Made by a program: the position numbers and the translations under genes
Assembly: GCA_037439685.1 (NCBI GenBank)
Contig: JBBIVO010000009.1
Coordinates: 1-36,931 of the forward strand
Length of the DNA stretch: 36,931 nucleotides
Reading direction: 5' to 3'
From: JAGTRB01 sp037439685
GTDB lineage: Archaea > Thermoproteota > Bathyarchaeia > TCS64
The notes under the pieces: generated by a model
Told to the model about the DNA's origin: nothing
Database searches by the model: none
Seen by the model: the letters and a program-made list of their open reading frames with translations, nothing else
Shown here: piece by piece, positions 1 through 7,601 of the stretch
Layout: the number at the start of each line of letters is the position of its first letter
Position numbering within the stretch: position 1 is the stretch's first letter

Positions 1-673
1 CAAGACGTTCCCCTTGATCCCGGCTCTCCTCGAGGCCTAGGCTCCTGCTCTCCCCTTCATCCCCACCTGTAAGGGGAGGGGCATCTCCCGCAGGGTTTGA
101 TGGGGGAGAGGGCCTCCCGAAAAGGGTCTCCCTATTTATCCCTATCCTATCTAGGGCCAGTAGGGTGATGAGGCCGAGGAGGCTTCCCGAGGCTGAGCTC
201 AGGGCCCACCCTGACCAGATGAGGATAAGGGCGGTTATGGGCCCCCTCTCCAGCTGGGAGAGCAGCCTTGGGTCTCCTATCCATGGGGCTACTAGGAAGA
301 GGGATAGGGTTGCCCCTATGAATACGGTGCCTATGGGTTCGAATAGGGCGGATAATAGGGGGAGCCTCCCCCTCCTCAGCCTCCTGAGGATCCAGTGAGC
401 CGCCCCGACGACTAGGCCTCCAGGTATACCTCCCGGAAAGGCGTAGATCGTTCCGATTCCCAAGGCGTTCCTTATGATGCCTATAACAACCGCGGCCGCC
501 GCAGCCCAGAAGGGGCCTAGGAGCACGCCGAGTATTGAGTTGATCATGTGCTGCCCCGGGTAGGCCTTTGTTCCCAGGAAGGGGAACCACAGGAATGGCG
601 CTATTGCGACGCCTAGGGCGGAGAATACGGAGAGGAGCCCTATCTTCCTCAACCTGACAGAGCTGGAATTCAA
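1..673 (-). CDS. thiW: ThiW-type ECF transporter S component (partial)
   Basis: Predicted integral-membrane substrate-binding (S) component of an energy-coupling-factor transporter for a thiamine precursor, thought to be the thiazole moiety in the ThiW family. The translation has the family signature near the N-terminus (a KAYPGQHMINSILGVLLGP stretch, then RNALGIGTIYAFPGGIPGG) and several hydrophobic helices. The start is taken as TTG at 673-671. It overlaps the thiDN stop (TTGA) and follows a strong Shine-Dalgarno GGAGGTGA (688-681) with 7-nt spacing. The gene is therefore translationally coupled to thiDN and lies under the TPP riboswitch. The frame stays open to the window edge. Beyond about residue 175 the translation turns into a polar Gly/Pro/Glu-rich tail that is not typical of ThiW, so a frameshift or a fused extension near position 140 is possible. 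Membrane location and family are well supported; the substrate is inferred. Confidence 0.85.
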   Translation of the reverse strand, partial: MNSSSVRLRKIGLLSVFSALGVAIAPFLWFPFLGTKAYPGQHMINSILGVLLGPFWAAAAAVVIGIIRNALGIGTIYAFPGGIPGGLVVGAAHWILRRLRRGRLPLLSALFEPIGTVFIGATLSLFLVAPWIGDPRLLSQLERGPITALILIWSGWALSSASGSLLGLITLLALDRIGINRETLFGRPSPPSNPAGDAPPLTGGDEGESRSLGLEESRDQGERL

Positions 674-2025
674 CCGGGATTCACCTCCTCCGCCACCTCT
701 ACAACTATTCTGGCCAGTTCCCTGGCGTCTCTCCCCAGGAGGACTATCATGGGCTCCTTCCCCACGTCTCCCCTGTGATAGATGACGTCTGGGGGTCTCC
801 CCAGCCTCTTATATGCCTCTTTCACACCCCATGGTATCGTCATCCCCTCCTTCCTCTTGATATCCTCTGGCTCCCTCTCCCTCTCATAGTAGGATGTCGT
901 GAGGCCCCTCCCCTCCAACAATCTCAGCGCCTCCTCCGAGAACCTGATGTTGACTGCGGCCCTCTTCGAGGGGTCGTATCTGGAGATCTCGAGGATGTAT
1001 CTCGCTAGGTGAGAGGAGGCGCCGAACCTTGGGGGCATCACCGCCCTAACACCGTTTAGAGCCTTGACCATCCTCCCAGGCAAAGCTGCGATATCCTCAG
1101 GCCCCTCAGGGTATGGGATGGCCATGGCCACATTCATCCCCACCTCGGGTGTCACCCCGGAGACGCTTGGGGAGGCCTCGAGGAGGGCTCTGGCCTCATC
1201 CACGCACAAGAACACCCTATGCCTCGAGGCCTCCCGGTAGAGGTGGGCCAAGGGGTTCACGGGGCCATGCCCCTTTCCGATGTTTAGGCCGAACTTAATG
1301 GCTAGGGTGATGAGCCTCTTCGCCTCCTCGACGGCCCTAGGTATCCTCAGCCCCCTAGCCAGCCCGGCCGCTATCGCCGCCGAGAAGCTGCACCCCGTGC
1401 CATGGTCTGTCCTTACCTCGAGCCTCGGGGCCTTAAGGAGGGTGAAACTCCCCTCGAAGAGCAGGATGTCGACGGCCTCTCCCCCCTCGAGGTGGCCTCC
1501 CTTCACCACGACAGCCTCCGGTCCGAGGCTGGAGATCTCCAAGGCCGCCTCCTTTGCATCCTCAACGCCCCTGATCTCCATGCCCGCCAGCCTCTCTGCC
1601 TCAAGCCTGTTCGGGGTCACCACCGCTGCCTTTGGGAGGAGAACCCTCTTCAGGGCCTCCACGGCCTCGGGCTTTAGGAGGGGCGCCCCAGACTTCGCCA
1701 CCATGACCGGGTCGACCACCAGGGGGAAGCCATGTCTAGAGGCCTCCTCCGAGACAGCCTCGATTATCTCCTCTGTGTGGAGCATCCCCGTCTTGCCGGC
1801 GTCTATGCCCATGTCCTCGGCCACGGCCCTTATCTGCAGCCTGACCATCTCCGGGTCTAGGTCTTGGACGCCCTTCACCGAGTATGTGTTCTGGGCCGTC
1901 ACGGAGGTTATCGCCACGGCTCCATGAACCCCAAGGGCCGCGAAGGTCTTGAGATCTGCCTGGATGCCCGCCCCACCCCCCGAATCGCTTCCCGCTATGG
2001 TGATAGCCACCGGCACCCTATCCAT
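670..2025 (-). CDS. thiDN: Bifunctional HMP/HMP-P kinase (ThiD) - thiamine-phosphate synthase (ThiN) fusion
   Basis: A cytosolic enzyme of thiamine synthesis. The N-terminal ThiD domain (residues about 1-265, ribokinase fold) phosphorylates hydroxymethylpyrimidine twice. The C-terminal ThiN domain (about 270-451) is the archaeal thiamine-phosphate synthase that joins HMP-PP to thiazole phosphate. Visible motifs are AITIAGSDSGGGAGIQADLK at the N-terminus, the kinase DHGTGCSFSAAIAA loop, and in ThiN MNVAMAIPYPEG and the PPRFGASSHLARY segment. The start is ATG 2025-2023; a longer open frame runs up to 2244 but passes through the TPP riboswitch and is not coding. The domain order matches many archaeal ThiD-ThiN proteins. 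It is co-transcribed with thiW, whose start overlaps this stop. Expression is probably controlled by the aptamer 100 nt upstream. Confidence 0.95.
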   Translation of the reverse strand: MDRVPVAITIAGSDSGGGAGIQADLKTFAALGVHGAVAITSVTAQNTYSVKGVQDLDPEMVRLQIRAVAEDMGIDAGKTGMLHTEEIIEAVSEEASRHGFPLVVDPVMVAKSGAPLLKPEAVEALKRVLLPKAAVVTPNRLEAERLAGMEIRGVEDAKEAALEISSLGPEAVVVKGGHLEGGEAVDILLFEGSFTLLKAPRLEVRTDHGTGCSFSAAIAAGLARGLRIPRAVEEAKRLITLAIKFGLNIGKGHGPVNPLAHLYREASRHRVFLCVDEARALLEASPSVSGVTPEVGMNVAMAIPYPEGPEDIAALPGRMVKALNGVRAVMPPRFGASSHLARYILEISRYDPSKRAAVNIRFSEEALRLLEGRGLTTSYYEREREPEDIKRKEGMTIPWGVKEAYKRLGRPPDVIYHRGDVGKEPMIVLLGRDARELARIVVEVAEEVNPG

Positions 2026-2124
2026 GCTTTCTATCCAGACCAAACCTAGCCTCTCCCTATCCCTCTGTGAGGCTCCGGGAGAATCGAGGAAGCCGACCTT
2101 AAGGATGGCTCGCGTGAGGGCTAC

Positions 2125-2220
2125 GCGCCTTCCTCCGCCAGCATTACCCGGATCAGGTTCAAGGGGTCGACGGCGGCCCAGCCGTCCTCTCAGCCAGGTT
2201 CCCCCAGCTCCCCCGGCGCC
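2125..2220 (-). promoter_or_regulatory. TPP (THI-box) riboswitch aptamer
   Basis: The minus strand carries the core of the thiamine-pyrophosphate aptamer in the right order: a GG-CTGAGA-GG pyrimidine-sensor loop (about 2190), then CTTGAACCTGATCCGGGTAA (about 2145-2165), then an AATGCTGGCGGAGG-type 3' half. P1 can close with GCGCC (2219-2215) against GGCGC (2129-2125). It lies between the TATA box at 2245-2256 and the thiDN ATG at 2025. About 100 nt are left for an expression platform, which includes a possible AGCCTC/GAGGCT stem just before the start. TPP should repress thiDN-thiW. Such aptamers are known in archaea but uncommon. Confidence 0.92.
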
Positions 2221-2244
2221 TTCCAACCTTCTCCTATGGACCAC

Positions 2245-2256
2245 AATTTAAACCTT
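2245..2256 (-). promoter_or_regulatory. Archaeal promoter (BRE/TATA) of the thiamine operon
   Basis: The minus strand reads GAAGGTTTAAATT, a purine-rich BRE-like stretch followed by a TTTAAA TATA box. Initiation about 25 nt downstream would fall near 2220, the 5' edge of the TPP aptamer, which supports both calls. Confidence 0.6.
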
Positions 2257-2351
2257 CTCATCGATAGGGCTTCACAGGGCTTGACGAGGCAACCTCAAAT
2301 AGGCCCCTAGGCTACCATCAATCCTTTAGGCTTCGAGGGCCTTCTCAAATC

Positions 2352-4718
2352 CTACGGCTTCCCCGTTAGGGTCATCTTATGGTACTCCCCCTTCGAGATT
2401 CTGGCGAGCTCCACCAGGAACTGGGTTGGTGTGAGCCTCAGCCTCCAGCCTTCATCCAATGATGGTGGTGACTCCGACTCCACGTGTTTCGTGTTGACGA
2501 TGCGGACTTTGAAGCCCTCCTTAGCTATGAGGCGGGCCACATCGAAGCAGTCGGCTTGGGCCTCGCTCGTGTACCTCCTCCTCGTCAGGGGGGATATGGG
2601 GGGATCTAGAGGGACATTTACGATGCCGTCGGAGATGACTATGAGGGTTGGGATGGCATCCCTATTCCTAAGCTTCTCCCTCTTCAGCACCTTCCAGGCC
2701 TCTAGCAAGCCTGCAGCCATTGGGGTGAAGTCGCTCGCCCCCACCTCCCTCAACCTCTTCACCACCAGCTCCAGGTTTGAGGTGGGGTGCTGAAGGGTGA
2801 AGGCCCTCGAGCCCTTGAAGACCACCAGCCCCACCCTGTCCCTCCTCCTGTAAACCTCCCTGTGGAAGCTGTATATGGCCTGGATTAGGCCCTCCATCGA
2901 ATCCACCATGGAGAGGCTCATATCGACGAGGAGGACGATGGAGAAGGGGGCGTGATACTCCCTCACCTTAACCCTGAGGTCCTCCGGCCTTATGGAGATC
3001 CCTTTAGCCCTGGGCTGACCAGGCTGATGATGGAGGGCTGCGGCCATAAGGGTCGGAATCAGCGCGATATCTCTAGGCCTCCCCCTTGGCCTGGTATACC
3101 AGGCATACCTTCCCCTTAAGAGGGATGAAACCGCCCGGCTCCTTCTACCCCCAGAGGGTGCAGCCCCTCTAGGGGTCTTACTCCTCAAGGGTTTGACCCC
3201 TGATGGGACCTTCCTCAACGCCTCCACGGAGCCGAGGATCTTGGCCCCATACTCAGGGGTGGAGGCGGGCCCCCTCCCATAGGTGACCTTGGCCGAGCCC
3301 CCACCCGCTCCCAGCCCGACGTCTCTATCGGTGGGGATGAGCCTACCCCTAGCCTCCAATGTTATCTTCGATAGATCCGCCACCCCTACAGCCCCCTCCC
3401 TTCTTCTCCTCCTCCTTCCGGCGATTAGAGCTATGAGAGCTGAGAGGGCAAGGCCTACCAGAAGCTCCATGAAGAGGATAGAGGGTGTTGGAGGAGTTGG
3501 GAATACTAGGCTCCTAGCGGTCTCTACCAGCAGGGTGGATGAGGCGACGGTGAGGATGAAGACCGCGATGCTGCTGATGAGGCCCCAGAGGGCCCTCCTC
3601 CTAAGGCCCTCAACCACCTCCCCGGGTAGTAGGAGGACCCCCCCAAGCCTATCGGCGAAGCCCCTTCCAACCCTGGGCCTCAGGGTTCTCCCGAGGGCTC
3701 TCCTTATCTCCCCCTTAGATGGGGGAGGGATCAACCCAGACCTCCTAGTTCTATGCCCAAGGGCTAGGTCTAAGGCCTGGACCACATCCTCCTCCGAGAC
3801 GGCCTCCCTTCCATCTAGGGCGGCTAGGGCCCTAGCTGCCTTCACAGCCACTATATCGGGCCTGAAGCCGTCCACCTTCAGCCTCGAGCAGGCGTCGGCA
3901 ACCTTCGAGTAGACCGCTTTAGGGAAGTCCACCCTGGGAAGGAGAGCCCTAGCCCTCTCAACGTTGGAGCGTAGCTTCTCCAGCTCTCCCTCAAATCTTG
4001 AGATGAAGCTGAAGGGATCCTTTGAGAACCCCTCGCTCCTCTCGATGATAAGGGCTCTGAGCTCTGGGTCTTCCACGTTCCTCGCCTCGGCGTATAGGCC
4101 AAACCTGTCTAGGATCTGGGGCCTCAACTCCCCCTCCTCTGGGTTCATCGTCCCTATGAGGATGAACCTCGAAGGGTGCTGGACGCTTATCCCCTCCCTC
4201 TCCACGACGTTCCAGCCCGATGCCGCCGCGTCCAGGATGCTGTCGGTTATATGGTCGGGTAGGAGGTTCACCTCATCGATATATAGGATGTTCTGGTTTG
4301 CCTCGGCCAGAAGCCCAGGCTGGAGGGCCCTGATACCCTCCTCAAGGGCCCTATCCATGTCTAGGCTCCCGACGAGCATGTCGTCCGTTATGCTGAGGGG
4401 GACCTGAACCATCCTCATGGCCTCCCTCGCCGCCGGTAGCCTCTCCCCAGCCTCCACCCTAGAGAGGCAGGATGGGCACATGTTCGTCGGGTCAGAGGGG
4501 TTGCAGCGGAACGGGCAGTCTGCCACCACCTCGATCTCCGGCAGTATCTGGGAGAAGGCCTTGACTATCAGGGACTTGCCCGTCCCCTTAGGGCCCGAGA
4601 TTAGCACCCCCCCGATGGTGGGGTCTATGGCGTTCAGTATTAGAGCCCTCTTGACGGGCTCCTGGTCGACTATCGCGGTGAAGGGGTATATGATCCCCTG
4701 CCTCTCGGTTTGGGACAC
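2352..4718 (-). CDS. Mg-chelatase subunit D-like protein: AAA+ ATPase, two membrane helices, vWA domain
   Basis: 788 residues. The AAA+ domain of the chelatase I/D clade has Walker A GPKGTGKS (42-49), Walker B ILYIDEVN (144-151) and sensor 1 IGTMNPEEGE. A Cys4 motif CX3CX8CX2C (68, 72, 81, 84) sits between Walker A and Walker B and may bind zinc. Two hydrophobic helices lie at about 376-398 and 413-434, followed by a basic Gly/Arg-rich linker. A C-terminal vWA domain has a complete MIDAS DXSXS (599-603). The start is GTG 4718-4716, sharing one base with the TAG stop of the I-like gene (TAGTG), so the two are translationally coupled. In chelatases the D subunit is an ATPase-inactive platform, but this one keeps Walker A. 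No CobN/BchH-type catalytic subunit is in the window, so a metal-chelatase role is unproven; a MoxR/vWA-like remodelling role is equally possible. Residues about 127-201 are base-identical to the upstream gene. Confidence 0.85.
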   Translation of the reverse strand: MSQTERQGIIYPFTAIVDQEPVKRALILNAIDPTIGGVLISGPKGTGKSLIVKAFSQILPEIEVVADCPFRCNPSDPTNMCPSCLSRVEAGERLPAAREAMRMVQVPLSITDDMLVGSLDMDRALEEGIRALQPGLLAEANQNILYIDEVNLLPDHITDSILDAAASGWNVVEREGISVQHPSRFILIGTMNPEEGELRPQILDRFGLYAEARNVEDPELRALIIERSEGFSKDPFSFISRFEGELEKLRSNVERARALLPRVDFPKAVYSKVADACSRLKVDGFRPDIVAVKAARALAALDGREAVSEEDVVQALDLALGHRTRRSGLIPPPSKGEIRRALGRTLRPRVGRGFADRLGGVLLLPGEVVEGLRRRALWGLISSIAVFILTVASSTLLVETARSLVFPTPPTPSILFMELLVGLALSALIALIAGRRRRRREGAVGVADLSKITLEARGRLIPTDRDVGLGAGGGSAKVTYGRGPASTPEYGAKILGSVEALRKVPSGVKPLRSKTPRGAAPSGGRRSRAVSSLLRGRYAWYTRPRGRPRDIALIPTLMAAALHHQPGQPRAKGISIRPEDLRVKVREYHAPFSIVLLVDMSLSMVDSMEGLIQAIYSFHREVYRRRDRVGLVVFKGSRAFTLQHPTSNLELVVKRLREVGASDFTPMAAGLLEAWKVLKREKLRNRDAIPTLIVISDGIVNVPLDPPISPLTRRRYTSEAQADCFDVARLIAKEGFKVRIVNTKHVESESPPSLDEGWRLRLTPTQFLVELARISKGEYHKMTLTGKP
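4116..4340. repeat. 225-bp direct repeat, copy 1 (inside the D-like ATPase gene)
   Basis: By eye this block is identical base for base to 5198-5422 in the same orientation. It codes for 75 residues covering Walker B and sensor 1. The identity stops abruptly at both edges, where the two genes return to ordinary paralogue divergence. This points to recent gene conversion, or to an assembly artefact. Confidence 0.9.
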
Positions 4719-5797
4719 TAGGGCCTCATCCTCGGCTCCGCTGACCTGGCCTTAGCCATCCATATCGCCTCTGCGAAGGCCTCCCTCACCTGCTCTGGTT
4801 TAGCGGGCTCCTCGAAGCCTCCCCCCCTCGTCCTCTGCCCGACGGCCATCACGGCGACCCTCATGATATCCTCCTCGGTGACCATCTTCCTCCCCTCTAG
4901 GGATGCGAGGGTCTTGGCAGCCCTGATCGTGGAGATGTCGGGCCTATGGCCGTCTACGTGGAGCCTGATACATGCCAGTGCGACCCCTCTGACGAGGAAG
5001 TCTGGAACCTCTACGGCGCTCAGCAGCTCCTTAGCCCTGAAGATACGTTTCCTCAGCCCCTCCTGCTCCTCGAACCACTGTTTATGGAAGCCGACCGGGT
5101 CCTCCCCGAACTCGAGGTTTCTCCTTATTATCTCAACCCTCTGCTCCTCGTCGTAGATCCCCTCAACCGATATGTGGAGGGCGAACCTGTCGGCCAGCTG
5201 GGGCCTCAACTCCCCCTCCTCTGGGTTCATCGTCCCTATGAGGATGAACCTCGAAGGGTGCTGGACGCTTATCCCCTCCCTCTCCACGACGTTCCAGCCC
5301 GATGCCGCCGCGTCCAGGATGCTGTCGGTTATATGGTCGGGTAGGAGGTTCACCTCATCGATATATAGGATGTTCTGGTTTGCCTCGGCCAGAAGCCCAG
5401 GCTGGAGGGCCCTGATACCCTCACTTATGGCCTTCTCTATATCCAGGCTCCCCACAACCCTGTCCTCAGTGGCCCCTATCGGCAGGGTTATAACCCTCAT
5501 CCTCCTAGTCTCAGCCTCTAGGGGGAGGCCCCTAAGACATCTATCTAGACAGGTGGGGCACATGTTCGTCGGGTCTATGGGGCTGCAGTTGAAGGGGCAA
5601 CCCTTAACGACGGAAACCTCGGGCAGTATGTCCACGAGGGCCCTTACAGCGGTGCTCTTACCTGTCCCCTTCTGCCCCCTGATGAGGAGTCCCCCTATCT
5701 GGGGGTTGACGGCGTTGAGGAGGAGGGCTAACTTCAACTCTGACTGCCCTACCAGGGCGGAGAAGGGATAGACGGGACGCTTGAAGGCCAAAACCAA
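4718..5797 (-). CDS. Mg-chelatase subunit I-like AAA+ ATPase
   Basis: 359 residues, the usual length for BchI/ChlI-type ATPases. Walker A GQKGTGKS is at 41-48. A Cys4 motif CX3CX8CX2C is at 67, 71, 80 and 83. Walker B ILYIDEVN and the sensor-1 motif follow, and the C-terminal lid carries the family's HVDGHRPDI segment. The start is TTG 5797-5795 with a second in-frame TTG six bases on; the choice between them is uncertain. It is first in an operon with the D-like gene, whose GTG overlaps this gene's TAG stop. I/D pairs in chelatases form a hexameric ATP-driven motor that remodels a partner. The partner (chelatase H/CobN) is absent here, so the target is unknown. Residues about 126-200 match the D-like paralogue exactly at the DNA level. 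Confidence 0.87.
   Translation of the reverse strand: MVLAFKRPVYPFSALVGQSELKLALLLNAVNPQIGGLLIRGQKGTGKSTAVRALVDILPEVSVVKGCPFNCSPIDPTNMCPTCLDRCLRGLPLEAETRRMRVITLPIGATEDRVVGSLDIEKAISEGIRALQPGLLAEANQNILYIDEVNLLPDHITDSILDAAASGWNVVEREGISVQHPSRFILIGTMNPEEGELRPQLADRFALHISVEGIYDEEQRVEIIRRNLEFGEDPVGFHKQWFEEQEGLRKRIFRAKELLSAVEVPDFLVRGVALACIRLHVDGHRPDISTIRAAKTLASLEGRKMVTEEDIMRVAVMAVGQRTRGGGFEEPAKPEQVREAFAEAIWMAKARSAEPRMRP
5198..5422. repeat. 225-bp direct repeat, copy 2 (inside the I-like ATPase gene)
   Basis: Second copy of the block at 4116-4340, offset by 1082 bp and identical by eye over its full length. Confidence 0.9.
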
Positions 5798-5857
5798 TTG
5801 AGACTGGTTTGAACCTCTGAAAAAACCTTTCTAAGAATGGAGGGATATCTTCAGTGG

Positions 5858-5869
5858 TTTTTAAGCCCA
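5858..5869 (-). promoter_or_regulatory. Possible promoter of the chelatase-like operon
   Basis: The minus strand reads GGGCTTAAAAACC, a TATA-like TTAAAAA with a G-rich upstream edge, about 65 nt before the TTG start at 5797. There is no direct evidence of initiation. Confidence 0.35.
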
Positions 5870-5883
5870 GAAGGTTTAGGAGC

Positions 5884-6675
5884 CTAGAAGGTTAGGCCCC
5901 CGAAGCCCCTCCTGACCTCCTTTATGCGCTCCCCTATTCGGCTTACGGCCTTTACATAGGCTTCTCCCAGGTAGAGGGTTGGGAGGGCTTGGGCCTCTAG
6001 CCAGAGGCTCCCCCCGATCCTTATCGACTCCCCCCACCTATCGGTGAAGACCGTCATGGTCAGAGAGCCCCTCCTCTCCCCGATAATGGATCTTACCGAT
6101 TCCATCAGCTCACCGTCTCCATTCAGGCTTTCAACTAGTGCCTCGTGGGGGCACCCGTCCCAGAGTTCCCCGGGGCCAGGGGGTAGGGCCTCCCCTGGGG
6201 GATAGGGCTCTAGATCTCCCCTTCTCTCCAGCGGGGTCTCCCACACCGTATCCGTCACCTCCCTTCTCAGAAGCCCTCTTCTCTTGGCGGAGGTTCTGGC
6301 CAGTATCCTCCCCGGCAGAACCCCCTTAATCGACCCCCTCACCGCGTAGTCCACCCTGAATAGGCTCTTCCCCTCCTCGCTCCTGAAGGATCCATACTGC
6401 CATCTCGCCATGAGGACAGCGGCGTCTATGCCTCTCCCACCCCTCAGCTCAACGGATGAGACCCCTCCCCTAAGCTCGTCCATCCTACCAGGAGGGATGA
6501 GGCTAGGCTCCAGCCCCAGCCCCCTCAGCCCCTCGTAGACCAGTTCTATGATGCTCCTGTCCCCAGAAGAGGATGCCATCTCCCATTCCCAGACGGTATC
6601 GATATGTAAAACCCTTTCCCTAGGGATGGCCCTCCGCAGTTCCCGAGGAGGAGGCTTTTTATCTCCCTGGCTCAA
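5884..6675 (-). CDS. Conserved-looking protein of unknown function
   Basis: 263 residues from TTG 6675, with no family recognised. It is soluble-looking (no clear signal peptide or membrane helix), rich in Arg, Gly and Glu, with paired Trp-rich segments (HIDTVWEWEM at the N-terminus, DTVWETPLERRG mid-protein) and an IRIGGSLWLEAQALPTLYLG stretch near the C-terminus. The TTG start is doubtful. A TATA-like TTTAAAT at 6686-6692 would initiate downstream of it, so an internal start such as the ATG at residue 33 should be considered. It lies 86 bp upstream of the chelatase-like I gene on the same strand and could share its transcript or its job, but nothing in the sequence proves a link. Codon usage resembles the neighbours, so it is probably a real gene. 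Confidence 0.6.
   Translation of the reverse strand: MSQGDKKPPPRELRRAIPRERVLHIDTVWEWEMASSSGDRSIIELVYEGLRGLGLEPSLIPPGRMDELRGGVSSVELRGGRGIDAAVLMARWQYGSFRSEEGKSLFRVDYAVRGSIKGVLPGRILARTSAKRRGLLRREVTDTVWETPLERRGDLEPYPPGEALPPGPGELWDGCPHEALVESLNGDGELMESVRSIIGERRGSLTMTVFTDRWGESIRIGGSLWLEAQALPTLYLGEAYVKAVSRIGERIKEVRRGFGGLTF
6654..6663 (+). promoter_or_regulatory. Promoter of the AdoMet decarboxylase-like gene
   Basis: The TATA-like GCTTTTTATC is centred about 33 nt before the ATG at 6692, which implies a very short or absent leader. Confidence 0.4.
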
Positions 6676-6691
6676 TCCTCTAGGGATTTAA

Positions 6692-7039
6692 ATGGGCGGG
6701 GTGCACCTCATCGTCGATGGAGCTCTCAAGGGTAGGGTCGACGAATCAGACATATCCAAAATACTCTCCGAGCTCCCGTCCGAGATAGGGATGAAGGTCC
6801 TCTCAGGTCCCCTCATGGTGAAGGGGAGACCGGATAATCCCGGGTGGACCGGGGTTATCATAATCGACAAGTCTCACATAGCCATCCACACATTCGACCT
6901 AGATGGCCTCATCTCCATCGACGTATACTCCTGCAAGCCCTTCGATGGAGAAGCCATCCTAGAATACCTTAAGAGCAGCCTCCCCATAGAGAGGCTCTCA
7001 TCCAGGCTCATATCGAGGGGTGTGGAAAGGGGGAAGTAA
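6692..7039 (+). CDS. S-adenosylmethionine decarboxylase-like (SpeD family) protein
   Basis: 115 residues, the length of a prokaryotic AdoMet decarboxylase proenzyme. These enzymes cleave themselves at an internal Ser to make a pyruvoyl group and supply decarboxylated AdoMet for polyamine synthesis. The core is DKSHIAIHTF followed by ISIDVYSCKPFD. Ser61, His66 and Cys81 align with the processing Ser, His and catalytic Cys of SpeD with the standard spacing of 5 and 15. The residue before the cleavage Ser is Lys60 rather than the usual Glu, so processing or substrate may differ; archaeal arginine decarboxylases of this fold show that specificity can change. The start is ATG 6692, just after a TATA box. 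The small gene at 7074 follows 34 nt downstream and is probably co-transcribed. Confidence 0.75.
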   Translation: MGGVHLIVDGALKGRVDESDISKILSELPSEIGMKVLSGPLMVKGRPDNPGWTGVIIIDKSHIAIHTFDLDGLISIDVYSCKPFDGEAILEYLKSSLPIERLSSRLISRGVERGK

Positions 7040-7073
7040 GGCTGAATAATCCCCTTACACAACACCTCTATGG

Positions 7074-7367
7074 ATGGATATACGCCGCTTGGACAGAGGC
7101 GAGATGGCCAAGCTGCAGGGGAGGAGGGGCTACATCCTCAGGCTCTCCAGGACCGGCGCACGGCTCCATAGGGTCAGCTGCCCTCTAGTGAGGTCGATGA
7201 ACCCTGATAAGGGAGAGGGGGTTTACCATGCGCCCAGCCTACATGAGGCATTGGAGTGGCTGGATAGAAGGGGCGTCAAGGGGAGGGTGTGCGGCATCTG
7301 CCTTCAAAGCCTAACCTATAGGCCGAGGCCCGAGAGGCTGACCGGGGAGGAAGCCCCTAAGGATTAG
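7074..7367 (+). CDS. Small uncharacterised protein with a possible metal-binding Cys/His set
   Basis: 97 residues, family not recognised. It is basic, with an HRVSC segment mid-protein and CGIC near the C-terminus. The spacing (His/Cys, then Cys-X2-Cys about 40 residues later) would suit one zinc site. A SLHEALEWLDRRG helix lies between them. It starts at ATG 7074. Another ATG at 7070 is in a different frame. It sits 34 bp after the AdoMet decarboxylase-like gene with no obvious promoter of its own, so it is probably a second gene of that transcript. A link to polyamine metabolism is only positional. Confidence 0.5.
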   Translation: MDIRRLDRGEMAKLQGRRGYILRLSRTGARLHRVSCPLVRSMNPDKGEGVYHAPSLHEALEWLDRRGVKGRVCGICLQSLTYRPRPERLTGEEAPKD

Positions 7368-7565
7368 ACCTCCAGAGCACCGTTGACCCCCACAGATCGA
7401 TGATTATCTTTGAACCCGGGTCAACATCAAGAGGTTCTCCCTGCTCCGAAATGGAGAAGGCATGACTATCCCATCTCCAGCTCAATAATAGAACCTTCTA
7501 AACCTAAACTCGGGTTCGAGCACCTCTAATTGGAATTCTGAAAGTTTTTCGATAACAGCATTATA

Positions 7566-7575
7566 GATTTAAAAG
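7566..7575 (+). promoter_or_regulatory. Promoter of the small membrane protein gene
   Basis: GATTTAAAAG lies about 30 nt before the TTG at 7602, the spacing expected for a leaderless archaeal transcript. I see no gene between 7368 and this box. Confidence 0.5.
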
Positions 7576-7601
7576 ACAGTTTATGGGTACATAATAGAGG
7601 G

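Noticed and set aside
147..590. Minus-strand open frame of 147 codons at the left end
   Set aside because: It lies in another frame over thiW; the thiW frame gives a recognisable membrane protein.
2026..2244. N-terminal extension of the ThiD-ThiN reading frame
   Set aside because: It reads straight through the TPP aptamer, and ThiD homology starts at ATG 2025.
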